The notes: generated from the letters alone by a model not told the origin. Counted from the stretch's first letter, positions 24,139-37,882 are shown. The stretch: DNA of 64,000 nt from Bugulina stolonifera (GCA_935421135.1 OW285189.1:18788298-18852297); one strand, 5' to 3'. Numbers and translations: made by a program.

Positions 24139-24856
24139 TGTAAAGACCAGTACATTTTTATCAGTACGGCCTCAGTCTGCCTGATGAACATTATTGCCTG
24201 TACTTGTCATTGCTCAACTCACACTCGTCCAAATACTCTGTACTTGCATGTACTTACACTTGTTCACATTTCTTCATGTTATGTACTGTTAGAACTGTAT
24301 GTCATAATTACGAAGTGTAAATACTTGTTTTTATACCAATGTAACTGGGGCCGACGTCTCAGAAATTGCTGTAACTAATTTTGCACATGTTTTGCTTGTT
24401 TTTAAGCATATTTTGTTATGACCGACCCATATAAGGTCGGACCTCGGGCTTCCGGCTTCCATCTTGCTGTGCGATTTACCGGAAGTTCCCAAAGTTAAAA
24501 ACTATATAAAGTAAGTGTTTTATACTGTTATTGTCTTAGTTTATGCTTGGATAGCAATAAAAACACATCTATGCTACTTATACAGAGTCTTCTCCCGTAG
24601 CTAAGGTTAGTTCCATCTGATAAGGTCCCCGACCTTGATGCCCGAACAACCTACTAGGACTGAACATACTCTTTCTCAAGCAGAGCGCACAAGCATTGAC
24701 TCGGGCCACATGGGTCTCCTTGATTAACACTATAACTACAAGTACCTGTCGATCTTTCATGTAATGCAGAAGGCCTAGCACCACTCATAGGCTCTTCACT
24801 TGTGCAAGTACATGTAGGTTGTCCCTCGACCATACAAACTCTACACAACCATTGCA
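24139..24856 (+). mobile_element. Solo LTR, 718 bp, in unit B
   Basis: Starts TGTAAAGACC and ends CCATTGCA, with ATAT on both sides (24135-24138 and 24857-24860). Unit A (about 7256-7275) shows the empty site. It holds a TATATAAAG box near 24503 and GCAATAAAAA near 24556. No coding capacity. The same LTR occurs in unit C at the same place and inverted at 45415-46140. Confidence 0.75.
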
Positions 24857-25738
24857 ATATTATTATTTAATATTGATTGTTTTGTTTTATATAGGTGTTT
24901 GCTTATTCTAGAAATCTCATTGGACAAAGACGCCGACAAGATACCTGATGACTGGCCACCCAAATAACAATAATCTTAGCATTGTTTCTGTTACTCTTTG
25001 TTGTTGTTTGATTTGATAATTTATGTTAATTATTTCATTTTAAATAAATCAATATAAAAATTCCATTTACTCTTTTTTGCATCTGCTTTAGCAAAATTTT
25101 TTTGAATTGAACACGGAATGAAACAAAATTTTGCTGTTAAATTATATTTAGGAGTTGTAAACACATGCATATAGTTTGTCAAGGTGAAGGCAACTCCACT
25201 ATAAATATAAAATTTATATATACAGGTAAATGCCTATTCTAAACTCTTTCTATTCTATCATCACAAAGCTTTCTAATCATACCAACCATCAGCATGCTGT
25301 CATATCGTGATAGTTATTTACTAAAATACAAATATTGGTACGACATAGAAACCCACTTGTATGCCGAAGTAGGGCTGATCACAGTCTAAATGTTTGTATG
25401 TTGCCGTGAGAGTTTTGCAAAAAACAGTTTTCATAATGTATGTGTTTGTAAATGGAAGGGAGCTACTTGGCATTTAGCTATTTGTTTTACTGAATTTAAT
25501 GTTCTTTATAAATTAAGGTTATATTGGATTATACAATGTTTAACTCTGAGCTTGGGACATATTCATTGGAGAATTCTTATTGAAGTTTTTCCGCTCTAAT
25601 TTACGAACAGTTGCACATTTAGAATATTAAAAGTTGATGCAAGATTCGACACAACTGAATAACAATGCTGTATTTGATCACTCGCCCACTCCAATTATCT
25701 TTATTTAGCATAACCAGTAAGGCAAGAAAGGTTTTAAA

Positions 25739-27950
25739 GTGATCATGCAGCCTAGGGGTGTTTTATATCGTTTTAAAGGAAACATCGAGCCCCAGGCAGC
25801 TATTTTGAGTGTTTTTTAGGCCAATTTAGTGATAAAGAAGCATAGAAGCAGAAGCTGAGGATTATTTGGAGGACTATTGCATGTTGTCCTCTCGTGCATT
25901 TTGGTGTCAGATAACTCCCAATATTTCACAACTGAAATCCACCATTACTTTGCACTTGATGGGTTGTTGACTTTTGACCACAAGGTCAACCACTAATGAG
26001 AATAAAATGTGATCAATAACAAAATAACATTGCCACAAGTATTGAGTGATTCAAGCCAAATCTTCCTGTGACTATTCTGGCTACAGATGATTCGAGTAAA
26101 TAACAATATTAGCATTTATTTCAGTGTGGCAGCACATAAATTATCCCTTCACAATAGAAGGGGCATTTGCCAACACTTATGCGGGTAATAAATATGAAAC
26201 AAATGGCATGCAGCCATCAGGATGTTTAGTAGAAACACACATGGGCTAGTGAAAAAACACTATATTTATGTATGCATATCAAGAAGCCAGTCTCTACAAA
26301 AGTTGCACTCCATAAACCAAATAGCAGTTGGAAAAATTGTCCTGATAGTAGAGCATAGCATTTGTTATGTCTCAACTATTTTGTACATCTCTGTATGCAT
26401 ATCAAGAAGCCAGTCTCTACAAAAGTTGCACTCCATAAACCAAATAGCAGTTGGAAAAATTGTCCTGATAGTAGAGCATAGCATTTGTTATTTAGATTGC
26501 ATAGGCCTATAAATAAAAGGGCAGCTTTTCACTTTCATTTGGCATATTATAATGACATAAATAGTACTACTGGTAAGTTTGAATACTATTGCAGAAGTGA
26601 AAAATTCAGGTGTTACACCACAACATATGATCCTAGGAAACACTTTCTTCCTTCTGCCTATGTTTTAGGAACGGAGAATATTATTATCCTCTGTAACCAA
26701 AATTATACTGATAGTGATCAAGTAGCACGATGATGGCACATGTTCACTAATACAGTCACGATAGAAGAAATACAATCTGAGTTCTTTCTTATAACATTCT
26801 ATGTGGCTACAGGCATAGCATACAGACTAGCTAGCTAACCTATAGTGTACCTGCAGCGACAGCAGATTTGGTCATCACATAAAATAACAATACTTCTAAT
26901 GTTTATTCAATGGTGTCCAACTTATAAACAAGCACCAACAAAATGGTTTAGTGGTCAGTAATGATCTTGTTCTTCTTCCATCCAGTGGGCTCATAATACA
27001 TGTAATGTACATGATTGTAGTGAGTTATTGGTAATAAAAATTTCTTTTGTGTACATATTTGCCCCCAAACCAGAGATTGTGAATGTACCCTGTCAGTATG
27101 TTCATGCACATGTATTATAAAAATCATGTACTACATGTATACACATAAAAATGTATTATACATGCACTACATGAGTGTATAGCTCATGTCTGTACCCCAT
27201 AAGTAAGATGCACATGTATGTACATGTATAAAACATTATGATTTTTATACATCTGTAAAGCTGATATATGTAATTTATTATGAATTACTATAGTAACTAT
27301 AATAAGTAATGCACATACATGTACATTGCATAACACGCCCATTCAGTTATACACGCATGTGCTAATGGCAGATGTCTTCACCAGATCCCTTCTTGGGCTG
27401 GCAGTGATATGCTAGTGGCTCATTGATTAGCCAGTGTGGTTGGGAGGAGGCTACCTATAGAGTGCCTAGTGTAGGACTACTTCAGTAGAAATTCTTATTT
27501 TCAATAATGCATGACACATCCTAAGTGATCAGAGCAGTACCTTAACCACTAACTTGTTTTTGTTGCAATATAGAAAATGAACCAATCCATGTACATGTAG
27601 GTGGCTGCTAGGCTGTTGAGTGTAGAATAATTAGCAATCCACTCAGTATACCAGCTCTTGTTATCATTGTGGTCAGGGCAGAGCAGCCTTATGACATTGG
27701 TCATATTATTGCATTCTTGTGGTTTGTGTTCTTAGTACAACTTATTTTTAAACAAAAGTAGAGAGATGACAACTTTACATGCACAGCCAAAAAACAATTT
27801 TTGTGGAAGATAACTCTGAATTACAGAGCCATTTTACTATTAAATCTAGTGATAAATGGCTCCATTGAAAAGATAACTCTTAGAAATCAGTTGATTCGCC
27901 TTGAAAAATGGAGCGCAACGATATAAAACACCCCTAGGCTGCATGATCAC
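25739..27950. mobile_element. 2.2-kb inverted-repeat element in unit B
   Basis: The left end GTGATCATGCAGCCTAGGGG is mirrored exactly at the right end (CCCCTAGGCTGCATGATCAC), and the match runs on through GTTTTATATCGTT. TTTAAA is on both sides (25733-25738 and 27951-27956); because that sequence is palindromic, a TTAA target is an equally good reading. Units A and C have the uninterrupted site. Interior ORFs (26222-26512, 26485-26733) are not recognisable as transposase. Confidence 0.75.
26271..26492 (+). repeat. Two-copy 123-bp tandem repeat
   Basis: TATGCATATCAAGAAGCCAG...GCATAGCATTTGTTAT occurs at 26271 and again at 26394, nearly identical over about 99 bp. The 123-bp period is 41 codons, so one frame stays open across both. 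Confidence 0.8.
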
Positions 27951-30231
27951 TTTAAAAGCAATAAATTGGCATCCTTTCACTAATTGGAATCATTTCCATC
28001 TTTGTCAAAACCACCAGATATAAACAGGATAGAGTATAAGGAAATACAGCCAGCAAAAAACTGCTTTGGCCGATCTCAGCAATCAATATTTTAATGTCTA
28101 ACTTCCTATTTTACTGTTTTGAACACTTTGGGGCCCATAATAGAATTACCTTCATGTATCATACAGACTTGTAGCTGGCTCACTGCAAACTACATGCATA
28201 TGCTATGCAATTCAACCTAAAGCAATCATATAGCACTTCAATTTGGTGAATAAAATACGAATGCAAGTGCTCATTGTCTAATTTGGTATAAATGGTGCTC
28301 TATTATCGACTCTGCAAGGAGTAAAATTTCTCACAGCTTGCATCAAAGTCTCACAAGTCAGTGTCAATTTACCTGTCAGTTATATATTAAATAAATAGAA
28401 CACAAAACAAGGAAATATTAGAATAAGTTGCCAATTAACAAACTTCTCATGTCAAAACATTGCCGTTGATTGAAATTTATTCTATTTATATCCTGGTGTA
28501 ATAGGGTGACACCGATTCTAGAATTTAAATATGTTATATTAAATACATTATCAGGTAATATTAGGATACTAAGACAAGTTTTACATGCGTTATATTGATG
28601 ATGCTTTCACTATTCCCTTCGTTTTATGAACAACTTGGTTGTAAGTAACTGTACAACATGTACACACTACCTGTTATGCTAATACTTACTGTACATTTGT
28701 ATACTTGTACTACCTTGTTACTATTTGGTATAATAGACACCTTATAGGCTGTAGGTAGGTTTATAATACTGTAGGTGAGTCATATATAGGGAATGGGATC
28801 CAACTATGGAAACCTATATATGCCTGTACATACATGCACATCTATTTATTTATGTGTACATAATTATATGGAAACCTCTTTACATGCACTTCTGCTTGCA
28901 ATGAAACATTCATCATACCCATAACCTAAGATGGGACAATAATACAGTAAATTGCGAACCAGTTTGCTAAGAGAAAATGAAAAACCAATTTTTTCCGAAT
29001 CTACAGTACCTGCTGTGTACTTCCATACTACCTTCTAAAGTATAACATATACACGCATTACATGTATTATGTACTTAGTGTATTTAGTGTATACTGTCAA
29101 GTACAATATGCAAGAGGGGGATAACTCTACATCAATAACTGTCGATCTCCATAATGCAGATAGCGTAATCACGTAAGGAAGTGTAGCAGCATACTATTTG
29201 ATGGGTGCATGTATCTGTTACAGAAATTTCATTTCTTTCAGCGAGTATGGGCAGAGATGGCATTGCTCATGTTCTTCTGTATGGAATTTTTGGGAGACGA
29301 TGGGCACCAGACAGGAGTCCATTATTATTGATCTACTACTAGCCAATGTAGAATAATTTAATTTATAGCTACAAGATGTTGGCCAACGCATACATACACT
29401 TATAGGTACATGCATGTTAGATTGTTCTGGAAGTGAGCAGTATGTACATTCCAAGTCAATATTCTGTGGATAATCATGAATTTTATTGTATTATAACAGG
29501 CTTATAAACCATTCCCCCATGTGAAGCAGCCTAGCAATAAATGTGCATGTGTATGCATTGCATCAACGTGTACACACATACTTGTATAATAGTGGAGGTG
29601 GAACATTACATAGTTTCATTCATCTAGCCTTAGGTCTTTTCATGTGGTTGGGGAAATTGGGTTCAGGTAGCACTGACTATAATGAAGAAGACAACTTCTT
29701 CATTTGGAATTTCATTGAAGAATCTGGGCTATGTAGAAAACATGTAACTCTCACCTAGCTAGCATATTAGATGTTTCCATAGCCTATGCATGTTATCTAC
29801 ATGTACATATACATGCATTCTATAAATAATATTATTTCAAAGTGAGATAGCTAACAGTTTACAGGTCAGTGTGTCAGATGGTGTTATTGAGATATCATCT
29901 GTAGAGAAAACCAATACATACCTGTAGGAAGCTGTACCATCCCTAATGTGACCAACTAACATGGCAACTCATTAAAATTGAAATAACTGGCTGCTAATTC
30001 AAAAAAACTAAATGTAAATATTATTGTAGGTGGAACAGACTATCTACAAGAATTGGGTAGGTAGATTGTAAGTCTTCATGGACAGGCGGATAGACATTCT
30101 TTCAGGTAACACGTCAAACTTTGGCATTTGAGTTGCTGAATCAACTTCCTAAAATTTAAAATTAGTTTTAGCTTTCAGGTAACACAGCTTAGCCAGCATG
30201 TTGTCTAACTGTTTATAAATAATTCAGAGCT

Positions 30232-30249
30232 CATTGCCAAGTGTGTTGG
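30232..30249 (+). promoter_or_regulatory. Invariant 18-bp promoter motif, copy C
   Basis: Identical to the copy at 1723-1740. TATAAAA is at 30261-30267, and exon 1 ends at a GTAAGC donor at 30348. Confidence 0.6.
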
Positions 30250-30733
30250 TGTAGATCTGATATAAAAGGCAGCAACTTAAGATTGGAAAGCAGAACTCAC
30301 TTGCATACTGCAAACACACCATCTTTCAGCAACACAAAGAATACCAGGTAAGCGACAATTAGTGTACAATTTACAACTAATAATAACTGGTTTCATAGCT
30401 GTGTCTACATCAGAAAGTTAAAATTTTAAATCAACTATTAAATTGACATACATTATAAAAACTAATGGCATTACAAGTAATATAGCAAGAAATAACAAGT
30501 AATAGAATATTTATTGTTTCTTTATGCTCAACCATATATAAATTGCATGTTCCATAGAACCACTTGTCTTTCAATAGTAGTATCACCTAGGCCTACATAC
30601 TTTCATGCAAAAAATTTCTTATTTTCACTCTACCCATTGCAATTGTGGTCTTTGGGTATTCATACAGATTATATCATTATTCTTATGTACAACAAAATAA
30701 TATTATAATAATATTGTTTTACAGACTTCAACC

Positions 30734-30901
30734 ATGCAGTTGTTTGCCCTTGCATTCCTTCTCCTCACCATTGGACTGGTTGCAGTCTCAGCCTCAGGAT
30801 ATAGTGGTTATTATCGTCGTGGTTATGGTGGTGGTAGTTACAGCTCCGGAGGAAGTGGAGAGAATGGCGGAGGCTACTACTCCGGATACTACGGAAAGTA
30901 G
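30734..30901 (+). CDS. Secreted Gly/Tyr-rich miniprotein, copy C
   Basis: A 55-residue protein. Exon 1 ends at 30347, exon 2 is 30725-30930, the 3' UTR intron is 30931-31212, exon 3 starts at 31213 and AATAAA is at 31395. The signal peptide (residues 1-20) is unchanged from copy A. The mature part has SGYYRRGYGGGSYSS, then SGENGGGYYSGYYGK. Compared with A and E it lacks the GGRK segment between the two tyrosine pairs, so only the C-terminal Gly-Lys remains. Function unknown. Confidence 0.8.
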   Translation: MQLFALAFLLLTIGLVAVSASGYSGYYRRGYGGGSYSSGGSGENGGGYYSGYYGK

Positions 30902-32325
30902 AGTGTCTGACTTACATCATCCTCCACAAAGTAAGTAATAGTTGCCTCTTAAATTCATGTTCACTCAATGCAATCTGGTAGAAATGAAATAAATATAATG
31001 TAGTTTTCACTAGAATGACAGCACTGTTTAATTCTCAATAAAGTATTGACATAAACAGACAGCTTACTTTTACATATTTCTCTATTACCTTAATTTTCTT
31101 GGAATGCTATCTGAGCATCAAGAGCTTGCTACTCACATAGACCTGGCTTAGTTCTCAATTTATTTTACTGCACTGTATTCTATATCTATGCTAATGTTTC
31201 TGTCTTTATTAGATGCAGTTCTAAAGCTCAAGACTTATGGAAAGAATCTAAATACGTTCTGGATTTGATGAAATAGTATTATGGTTACTGTAGTAATAGT
31301 TATCACTTGTTATGTTTTGTTAATTTTTTGTCAAACATCTTGCTGTCCTCTGAATTCATGGTAACTGTAATGTGTTATCTTGAAGCAGTAAGGCAATAAA
31401 ATAAAATAAATTCACACAGTGTGATTATTAGTTATTTTCTACCTATGTAGTAGATTTTTGATAAAAACCGATGGTTGCATGGCTAATAGATTTGGGATAA
31501 ATCTCGAGTGTAAATAATAACCCATATAGTCCACTTTAACTAGCATTATAATGGTGTTAGGTGTATCATCGCTAGCACCTTTTATCCAAGTCATCCATTT
31601 GACAAGAAAAAACCAAAATGAGAAGAAGGCAAAACTTGGATACATTTATTTTTTTTAAATTTTAGTGTTTAAGCAAATTTCATGTAGTCTTAGTTCTTTG
31701 GTCAGACTAAAGTAGGTGAGTTTGTATTTTATAGAATCCAAAGTTATCAAAATGCGTGAATATTAAGAGGGGCCAGCAGTACATTTTACTTGAGAAAATA
31801 GATGGTGTAAGTGTTCACACTATCCACACAATTACTGTAATGTAGTTTTGACCAAGGCAAAGTGTTGTCATCAAAAAGTGATATTTTTTTACAGATTTCA
31901 ACATAAAATAAAATAATCCAGATTCATTCAGCCTGAAGACATACCCAGAATCTATTAATTAATTTGGTGCTGTGATTCCTTGTAGGCACATATTGAACAG
32001 TTGGTGTTTCTCTAGGCCTGGGGGGGGCAAGCCAAAGTTTCTATCTAGATAATAACAACAGTAGCCATAATAGTGATAGGCAAACAACCTTGAATACTTC
32101 AGCCTAGTGCAATGTTAGCCTTTGGGCTTGAGGCAATTGGGTTCATGGGTGCCACCATATACATTATATAAGGAAGAAGACAACTGGAATCTTTTTCTGA
32201 TAAACCTTGGCTATTCACAAATCATGTAAAGGCTATGCTTATTATTATAGTATTAGGGGAAAATAATAAAGCAAGCAAACTCCTAGTGATGTTATGTAAG
32301 CAATATCTTATTCCAGCTAGTTAGA

Positions 32326-32358
32326 GATGCTATGTGCATCACTTATGCACGTAGCATT
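32326..32358 (+). other. Conserved hairpin, copy C
   Basis: GATGCTATGTGCAT, loop CACTT, then ATGCACGTAGCATT. The last base changes the closing pair of the stem from G-C to G-T. Confidence 0.5.
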
Positions 32359-32782
32359 TTAGATCTCAAATGTTAGTGTGTTGAGAAATTTGCACCAACA
32401 ACATTTTTCTATTGTCCAATATACAAATAAAGTGAAGTGAGCACTAATCTGCGTGGGGACTGAAAGTAAATAGTACTAATTGAGGCAATTTTAGGAGTCG
32501 GGCTCACTTTCTTTCCTCTTATTTATCACAGTGGGCACAACTCCAATACTAATAATGAAACTTCAGTTCTGGTAAACTTTATGGTAAAATTGTATAAATC
32601 ATTGAGACAATAAGCTATGACTATTATCCTGTCTCTCCGTTAATAGTAGTACCACACACTGATACGGTACAGGTGCTAAGTGTAGATAAATGGATAAGTT
32701 CTCTTTAAGCTGCTACTGCACTCTAAAGAAATAATATACTAACCATGTATATTGTATATTGTACATATTGTACATTGTATAT

Positions 32783-33407
32783 TGTAAAGGCCAGGACATT
32801 TATCAGTACGGCCTCAGCCTGCCTGATGAACATTATTGCACCTCATGGTGCCTGTAGTTGTCATTGCTCAACTCACACCCGTCCAATTACTGTTGTACTT
32901 AAAGTATATTCGTGCATATACCTACATTTGTTCACATGCATGTATCTTCATGTTATGTACTGTTCGAACTGTATGTCATAATTACTAAGCGTAAATACTT
33001 GTTTTTATACCAATGTCACTGGGGCCGACGTCTCAGAAATTGCTGTAACTAATTTTGCACATGTTTTGCTTGCTTTTAAGCATATTTTGTTATGGCCGAC
33101 CCATATAAGGTCGGGCCTCGGGCTTCTGGCCGCCGTCTTGTTGTGCAATTTCCGGACGACACTACGTCGGCCTTTTACCGGAACCTTTTTCCGGAAGTTG
33201 AAAACTATATATAGCGAATGTTTTATACTGTCATTGTCTCAGTTGATGCTTGGATCTCAATAAAGACACATCTATACTACTTATACAGAGTCTTCTCTCG
33301 TAGCTAAGGTTAGTTCCAGCTGATAAGGTCTTTGACCTTGATGCCCGAACAACCTACCAGGACTGAACATACTCTTTCTCAAGTATAGCTCACAAGCATT
33401 GACTCGG
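32783..33407 (+). mobile_element. Truncated LTR in unit C
   Basis: Starts TGTAAAGGCCAGG at the same site as the LTR of unit B and follows it through the TATATATAG box, CAATAAAGACA and TACAGAGTCTTCTC. It breaks off at ACTCGGGAC, where a short ACCACATAGATACCTGATG repeat joins it to unit sequence. The 5' flank is a short expanded TATTGTA(C) repeat. Confidence 0.7.
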
Positions 33408-35266
33408 GACCACATAGATACCTGATGACCACATAGATACCTGATGACTGACCATTCAAATAACAATAATCTTAGCATTGTTTCTGTTACTCTTTTTTGT
33501 TGTTTTATTTGACCATTTCTGTTAGTTATCTCATTTTAAATAAGCCTATTATTTCATGTTAAATAAACATTCTATTAACTCTTATTTGCATCTGCCTTCT
33601 CAAAAATTTGTTGAATTGAACACAGAGTGAAATCAATCAAAACCAGATTTCGTTGTGAAATAATATTTAGGAGTTGTACACACATGCTTATAGTTTGTCA
33701 AGGTGAAGGCAACCCTACTATAAATATAAAATTTATAGGTTTGCTTATCTTGGTCACGGCATTCTGAGAAGAGCAATGCATGTATACAGGTAAATGCCTA
33801 TTCTAACCTCTTTATATTCTAGTACCAAAAATTTTCTAGTCTAGATAAGCATCAGCATGCTGTAATATCGTTGTAGTCATTTACTAAAATACAAATATTG
33901 GGACGACATAGAAACCCACATGTATATCGAAGTAGAGCTGATCACAGTCTAAATGTTTGTCCGTTGCCATGAAGTTTTTGCAAAAAACAATTTTCATAAT
34001 ACATGTGTTTGTAAATGGAAGGGAGCTACTTGGTATTTAACTTTGTGTTCACCTGAATTTAATCCACTTTATAAATTAAGATTATATTAGACTTTTGGAG
34101 TATATGATGATGTTTAACTCTGAGCTTGGGACAGGTTCATTTGAGAATTCTCATTAAAGTTTTCCAGCTCTAAGTTAAGAACAGTTGCACATTTAGAATA
34201 TTAAAAGTTGGTGCAAGATTCAAAACAATCGAATAACAATGCTGCATTTGATCACTCGTCCACTCCAATTATGTTTATTTGGCATAACCAGTAAGACAAG
34301 AAAAGTTCTAAAGGCAATAAATTGGCATCCTTTTACCAGTTGGAATCATTTCCATCTTTGTCAAAATTACCAGACATAAATAGGATAGGGTATAAGGAAA
34401 CACAGCCATCAACAAAAACTGTTTTGGCCGATCTCAACAATCAATATTTTTTTGATGTCTAACTTCCTATTTTACTGTTTTGAACACTTTGATGCCCATA
34501 ATAGAATTACCTTTATGTAACCTTTGTGTAACTGGCTCACTGCAAACTACACGCATATGCTATACAATTCTACTTAATACAATCATAACACTTCAATTTG
34601 GTGAAGAAAATCTGAATGCACGTGTTTAAAATAACAACATTTGGTATGAATGGTACTCTATCGACTCTGCAAGAAGTGAACTTTCTCACAGCTTGCATCA
34701 AAGTCACAAGTCACTGTCAATTCACCTGTCCATTACATTAAATAAATGGAACACAAAACAAGGAAATAGCAGAATAAATTGCCAATTAACAAACATCTCA
34801 TGTCAAAACTTTGATGTTGATTGAAATCTATTCTATTTATATCCTGGTTTAAAAAAGTGACATTGATTCTAGAATAAAAATATTATACATTGAATACATT
34901 ATCAGGTAATATTAGGATACTAAGACAAGTTTTACATGTGTTATATTGATGATGCTTTCACTATTTCCTTCATTTTATGAACAACTTGGTTGTAAAGAAT
35001 TGTACAGCATGTTACACACTACCTCTTATGCTAATACTTACTGTACATGTACTGCCTTGCCTGTATTTGGCTTAATAATCACTTTAGGCTGTAGGTAGGT
35101 CTATAATACTGTAAGTAAATCATATGTAGGAACTGTGATCTAACTATGGAAATCTATATATCATGTACATACATGCACATCTATTTATTTATGTGTACAT
35201 AATTATACGGAAACCTTTTTACATGCACTTCTACTTGCAATGAAACATTCATCATACTCATAACCT

Positions 35267-35453
35267 GTGGGATGTCTGGGGGCGTGGTGGGTGCTTCCCC
35301 TTGGCACCGATACACTTGAGCAGGGATTGCCTCGACTCTAGTCTCGGACTATCTGGCTTCCCTTTTGTGCAATCTTATACATGTGTTTCATACATACGCT
35401 TTTACTACAATCTATTTTTATTGATAAGCAATAAACTCAATAATAATAAACTC

Positions 35454-35484
<31 letters not shown>
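35267..35484 (+). mobile_element. Short retroelement-like insertion with an (AAT)n tail
   Basis: Absent from the matching place in unit C (about 28930). Together with the LINE that follows it is bracketed by ATAACCT (35260-35266 and 37966-37972). It ends in an AAT-repeat tract. The sequence is not recognised; a SINE or a 5'-truncated LINE end would fit. Confidence 0.5.
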
Positions 35485-35487
<3 letters not shown>

Positions 35488-35491
35488 CAGG

Positions 35492-37882
35492 TTGTTTGAT
35501 AATAATCAGAAGAGGTTTTATGAGGAGATACAGTGTAAAACACGCACAGATGAGGAAATACCAGACAGAGAGGAAACCAAAGCATTCTGGAAAGACATCT
35601 GGGGACAAGCTGCTGAACATGATGAGGATGCGCCATGGATAACCAGAGTGAGGGAGAAGCTACAAAGACCCGATAAACAGCAGGATGTGGAGATTAGCGC
35701 AGACATGTTGAAAAAGGCGCTTGTAAAACTACCAAACTGGAAAGCTCCGGGGCCAGATGCTGTGCAAGGATTTTGGATCAAAAACCTGACCAACCTTCAC
35801 AGCAAACTTGTAGAACACCTGAATGAGTGCCTGGAGAATGCACACATTCCTGTATGGATGACAACCGGAAGAACTGTATTGATACAAAAGGATGTGAACA
35901 AAGGACGAGCACCAGGAAACTATAGACCTATAACCTGCCTACCGATTGTTTAGAAGATCCTCACCTCAATGCTATCCGAGGAAATCTACAGATATCTTGA
36001 GGAGAAAGATCTTCTGGGAGAAGAACAAAAGGGATGCAGAAAAGGATACCGTGGAACGAAAGATCATCTGATGCTTGATAAAGTGATTATGAGGGATTGT
36101 AAACAGCGGAAAACAGGACTTGCAATGGGGTGGATAGACTACCAAAAAGCGTACGATTTAGTACCACATTCATGGATATCTGAGACACTTGAGATGGTAG
36201 GAGTGGCAGAGAGAACCAGAAAATTTCTTTGTAGAAGTATGAAGGAGTGGACCACGAATTTGGAATGTGGCGGGCAACAGCTGGCTAAGGTGGATATCAA
36301 AAGAGGAATATTTCAAGGAGACTCATTGTCACCCTTGCTGTTTATCATTTGTCTGATTCCATTGAGTGTGATGCTACGGGAGGTAAAGCAGGGTTATTGC
36401 CTAAACAGATCAGTATCTGGGAAGGTGAACCATCTGCTTTACATGGACGATCTGAAGTTATATGGGGGTAACAAAAGCCAATTGGAGTCTTTGGTTCAGA
36501 CAGTGAGATTATTCACACAAGATGTAAGGATGAGGTTTGGAATTCAGAAGTGTGCCAGCATAGTTTTGAAGAGAGGAAAGAGAGAGGTGGATGAGGGTAT
36601 ACTGTTACCTGATAGAGAAATGATGAAAGACCTAGGAGGTGAAGGCTACAAATACCTAGGAGTACTAGAGGCTAGTGAAATAAAGACCAAGGAAAAGAAA
36701 GACAAAATGAGAAGTGAGTACATAAGAAGAGTAAAACTGCTATTGGAATCTAAACTGAATGGAGGAAATGTTATCAGGGCAATCAACACATGGGCAGTTG
36801 CTGTGCTCAGATACTCTGGGGGGATACTAGATTGGACGCAGGATGACTTAAAAGGCATAGACAGGAAGACACGGAAACTTATGACTATCAATAGAGCGTT
36901 GCATCCAAGAGCTAATGTGGCTAGACTGTACCTACCGAGGAATGAGGGTGGAAGAGGACTAAGATCAGCAGAAGAAACAGTGAGGACAGAGGAACATGGA
37001 CTGTCGGATTACATCAGGTGTGAAGAGAAAGGATATAATAGATTTTTGAAGAAATTGATGAAGGAGAAAACGAAAAGAGAATACCAGGACAGTCAAAGAG
37101 AAACCAGCGAGAAGGAATGGAAAGAGAAGGCACTACACGGACAGTATACAAAAATAGCAGACAAGACAGACAGAAAGAAGACATATAAGTGGATGAAAAA
37201 TGGATATATGAAAAAAGAGACCGAAGGACTGATCACAGCAGCACAAGACCAGGCATTACCAACACGGTGGAGAAAAGTGAATATAGAAAAGCAATCTGGA
37301 ACACCTCTGTGCAGAATGTGTAATGAAAGAAATGAAACAGTTTTTCACATTCTAAGCGAGTGTTCTAAGATGGCTCAAACAGATTATAAAAAGAGACATG
37401 ACAAGGTCGCACAATTAGTGCATTGGAATCTGTGCAGGAGATATGAACTTCCGCATGCTAAGAACTGGTATGAACATAATACAGAAAAAGTGACAGAAAA
37501 TGACAAAGCAAAGATTTTGTGGGACTTCAACATTCAGACTGATCATGTGATACAAGCCCGTAGACCAGACATCGTCGTGAAAGACAAGGATATGGACCAC
37601 ACGTGGATTATTGACATCGCAGTACCTGGGGATGCTAGAGTAGAAGAGAAGGAAAGAGAAAAGATTGAGAAATATCAAGATTTGGCGAGAGAGCTACAGA
37701 GACTTTGGGAAACATCTGTAAATGTGATCCCTGTTGTCGTAGGAGCACTGGGAGCAGTGATGAAGCTAGAAGAATATCTGGGGATGATTGATATACAGCG
37801 GAAGGAAGTAGACAGGATTAAATTTTCTGCTCTACTAGGAACGGCAACTATACTGAGAAAAGTGTTGGATGTCTCAGGTTAG
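35492..37882 (+). pseudogene. Dong/R4-type LINE, RT plus endonuclease ORF with one stop
   Basis: One frame runs 35492-37882 and is broken only by a TAG at 35951-35953, between CLPIV and KILTSML; related elements usually have Trp there, so TGG to TAG is likely. Upstream of the stop is the fingers region (KAPGPDAVQGFW, GNYRPITCLP). Downstream are palm motifs (IDYQKAYDLVPHSW, GDSLSPLLF) and the catalytic YMDDLKLY near 36440. The C-terminus has a CX2CX8HX4C zinc knuckle (CRMCNERNETVFHILSEC) and RPDIVV...WIIDIAVPGD, the signature of restriction-like-endonuclease LINEs. N-terminal zinc fingers are missing, so the copy is 5'-truncated. It ends in (AAT)n at 37938. Confidence 0.85.

Larger units (their letters stand above)
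14808..28651 (+). repeat. Tandem unit B of the miniprotein array
   Basis: Starts with CAACATGTACACGCTGCC, like the start of unit A. Its upstream block is broken from about 14900 to 21715 by several mobile elements, then resumes with the block matching 29590 onward in unit C. It contains gene B, an LTR at 24139-24856 and an inverted-repeat element at 25739-27950. Confidence 0.75.
28652..35004 (+). repeat. Tandem unit C of the miniprotein array
   Basis: The least interrupted unit: about 6.35 kb including a 0.6-kb LTR fragment, so the ancestral unit was about 5.7 kb. It matches units A, B and D from end to end and is the best reference for empty sites. The upstream block 28652-30230 has no conserved reading frame. 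Confidence 0.8.
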
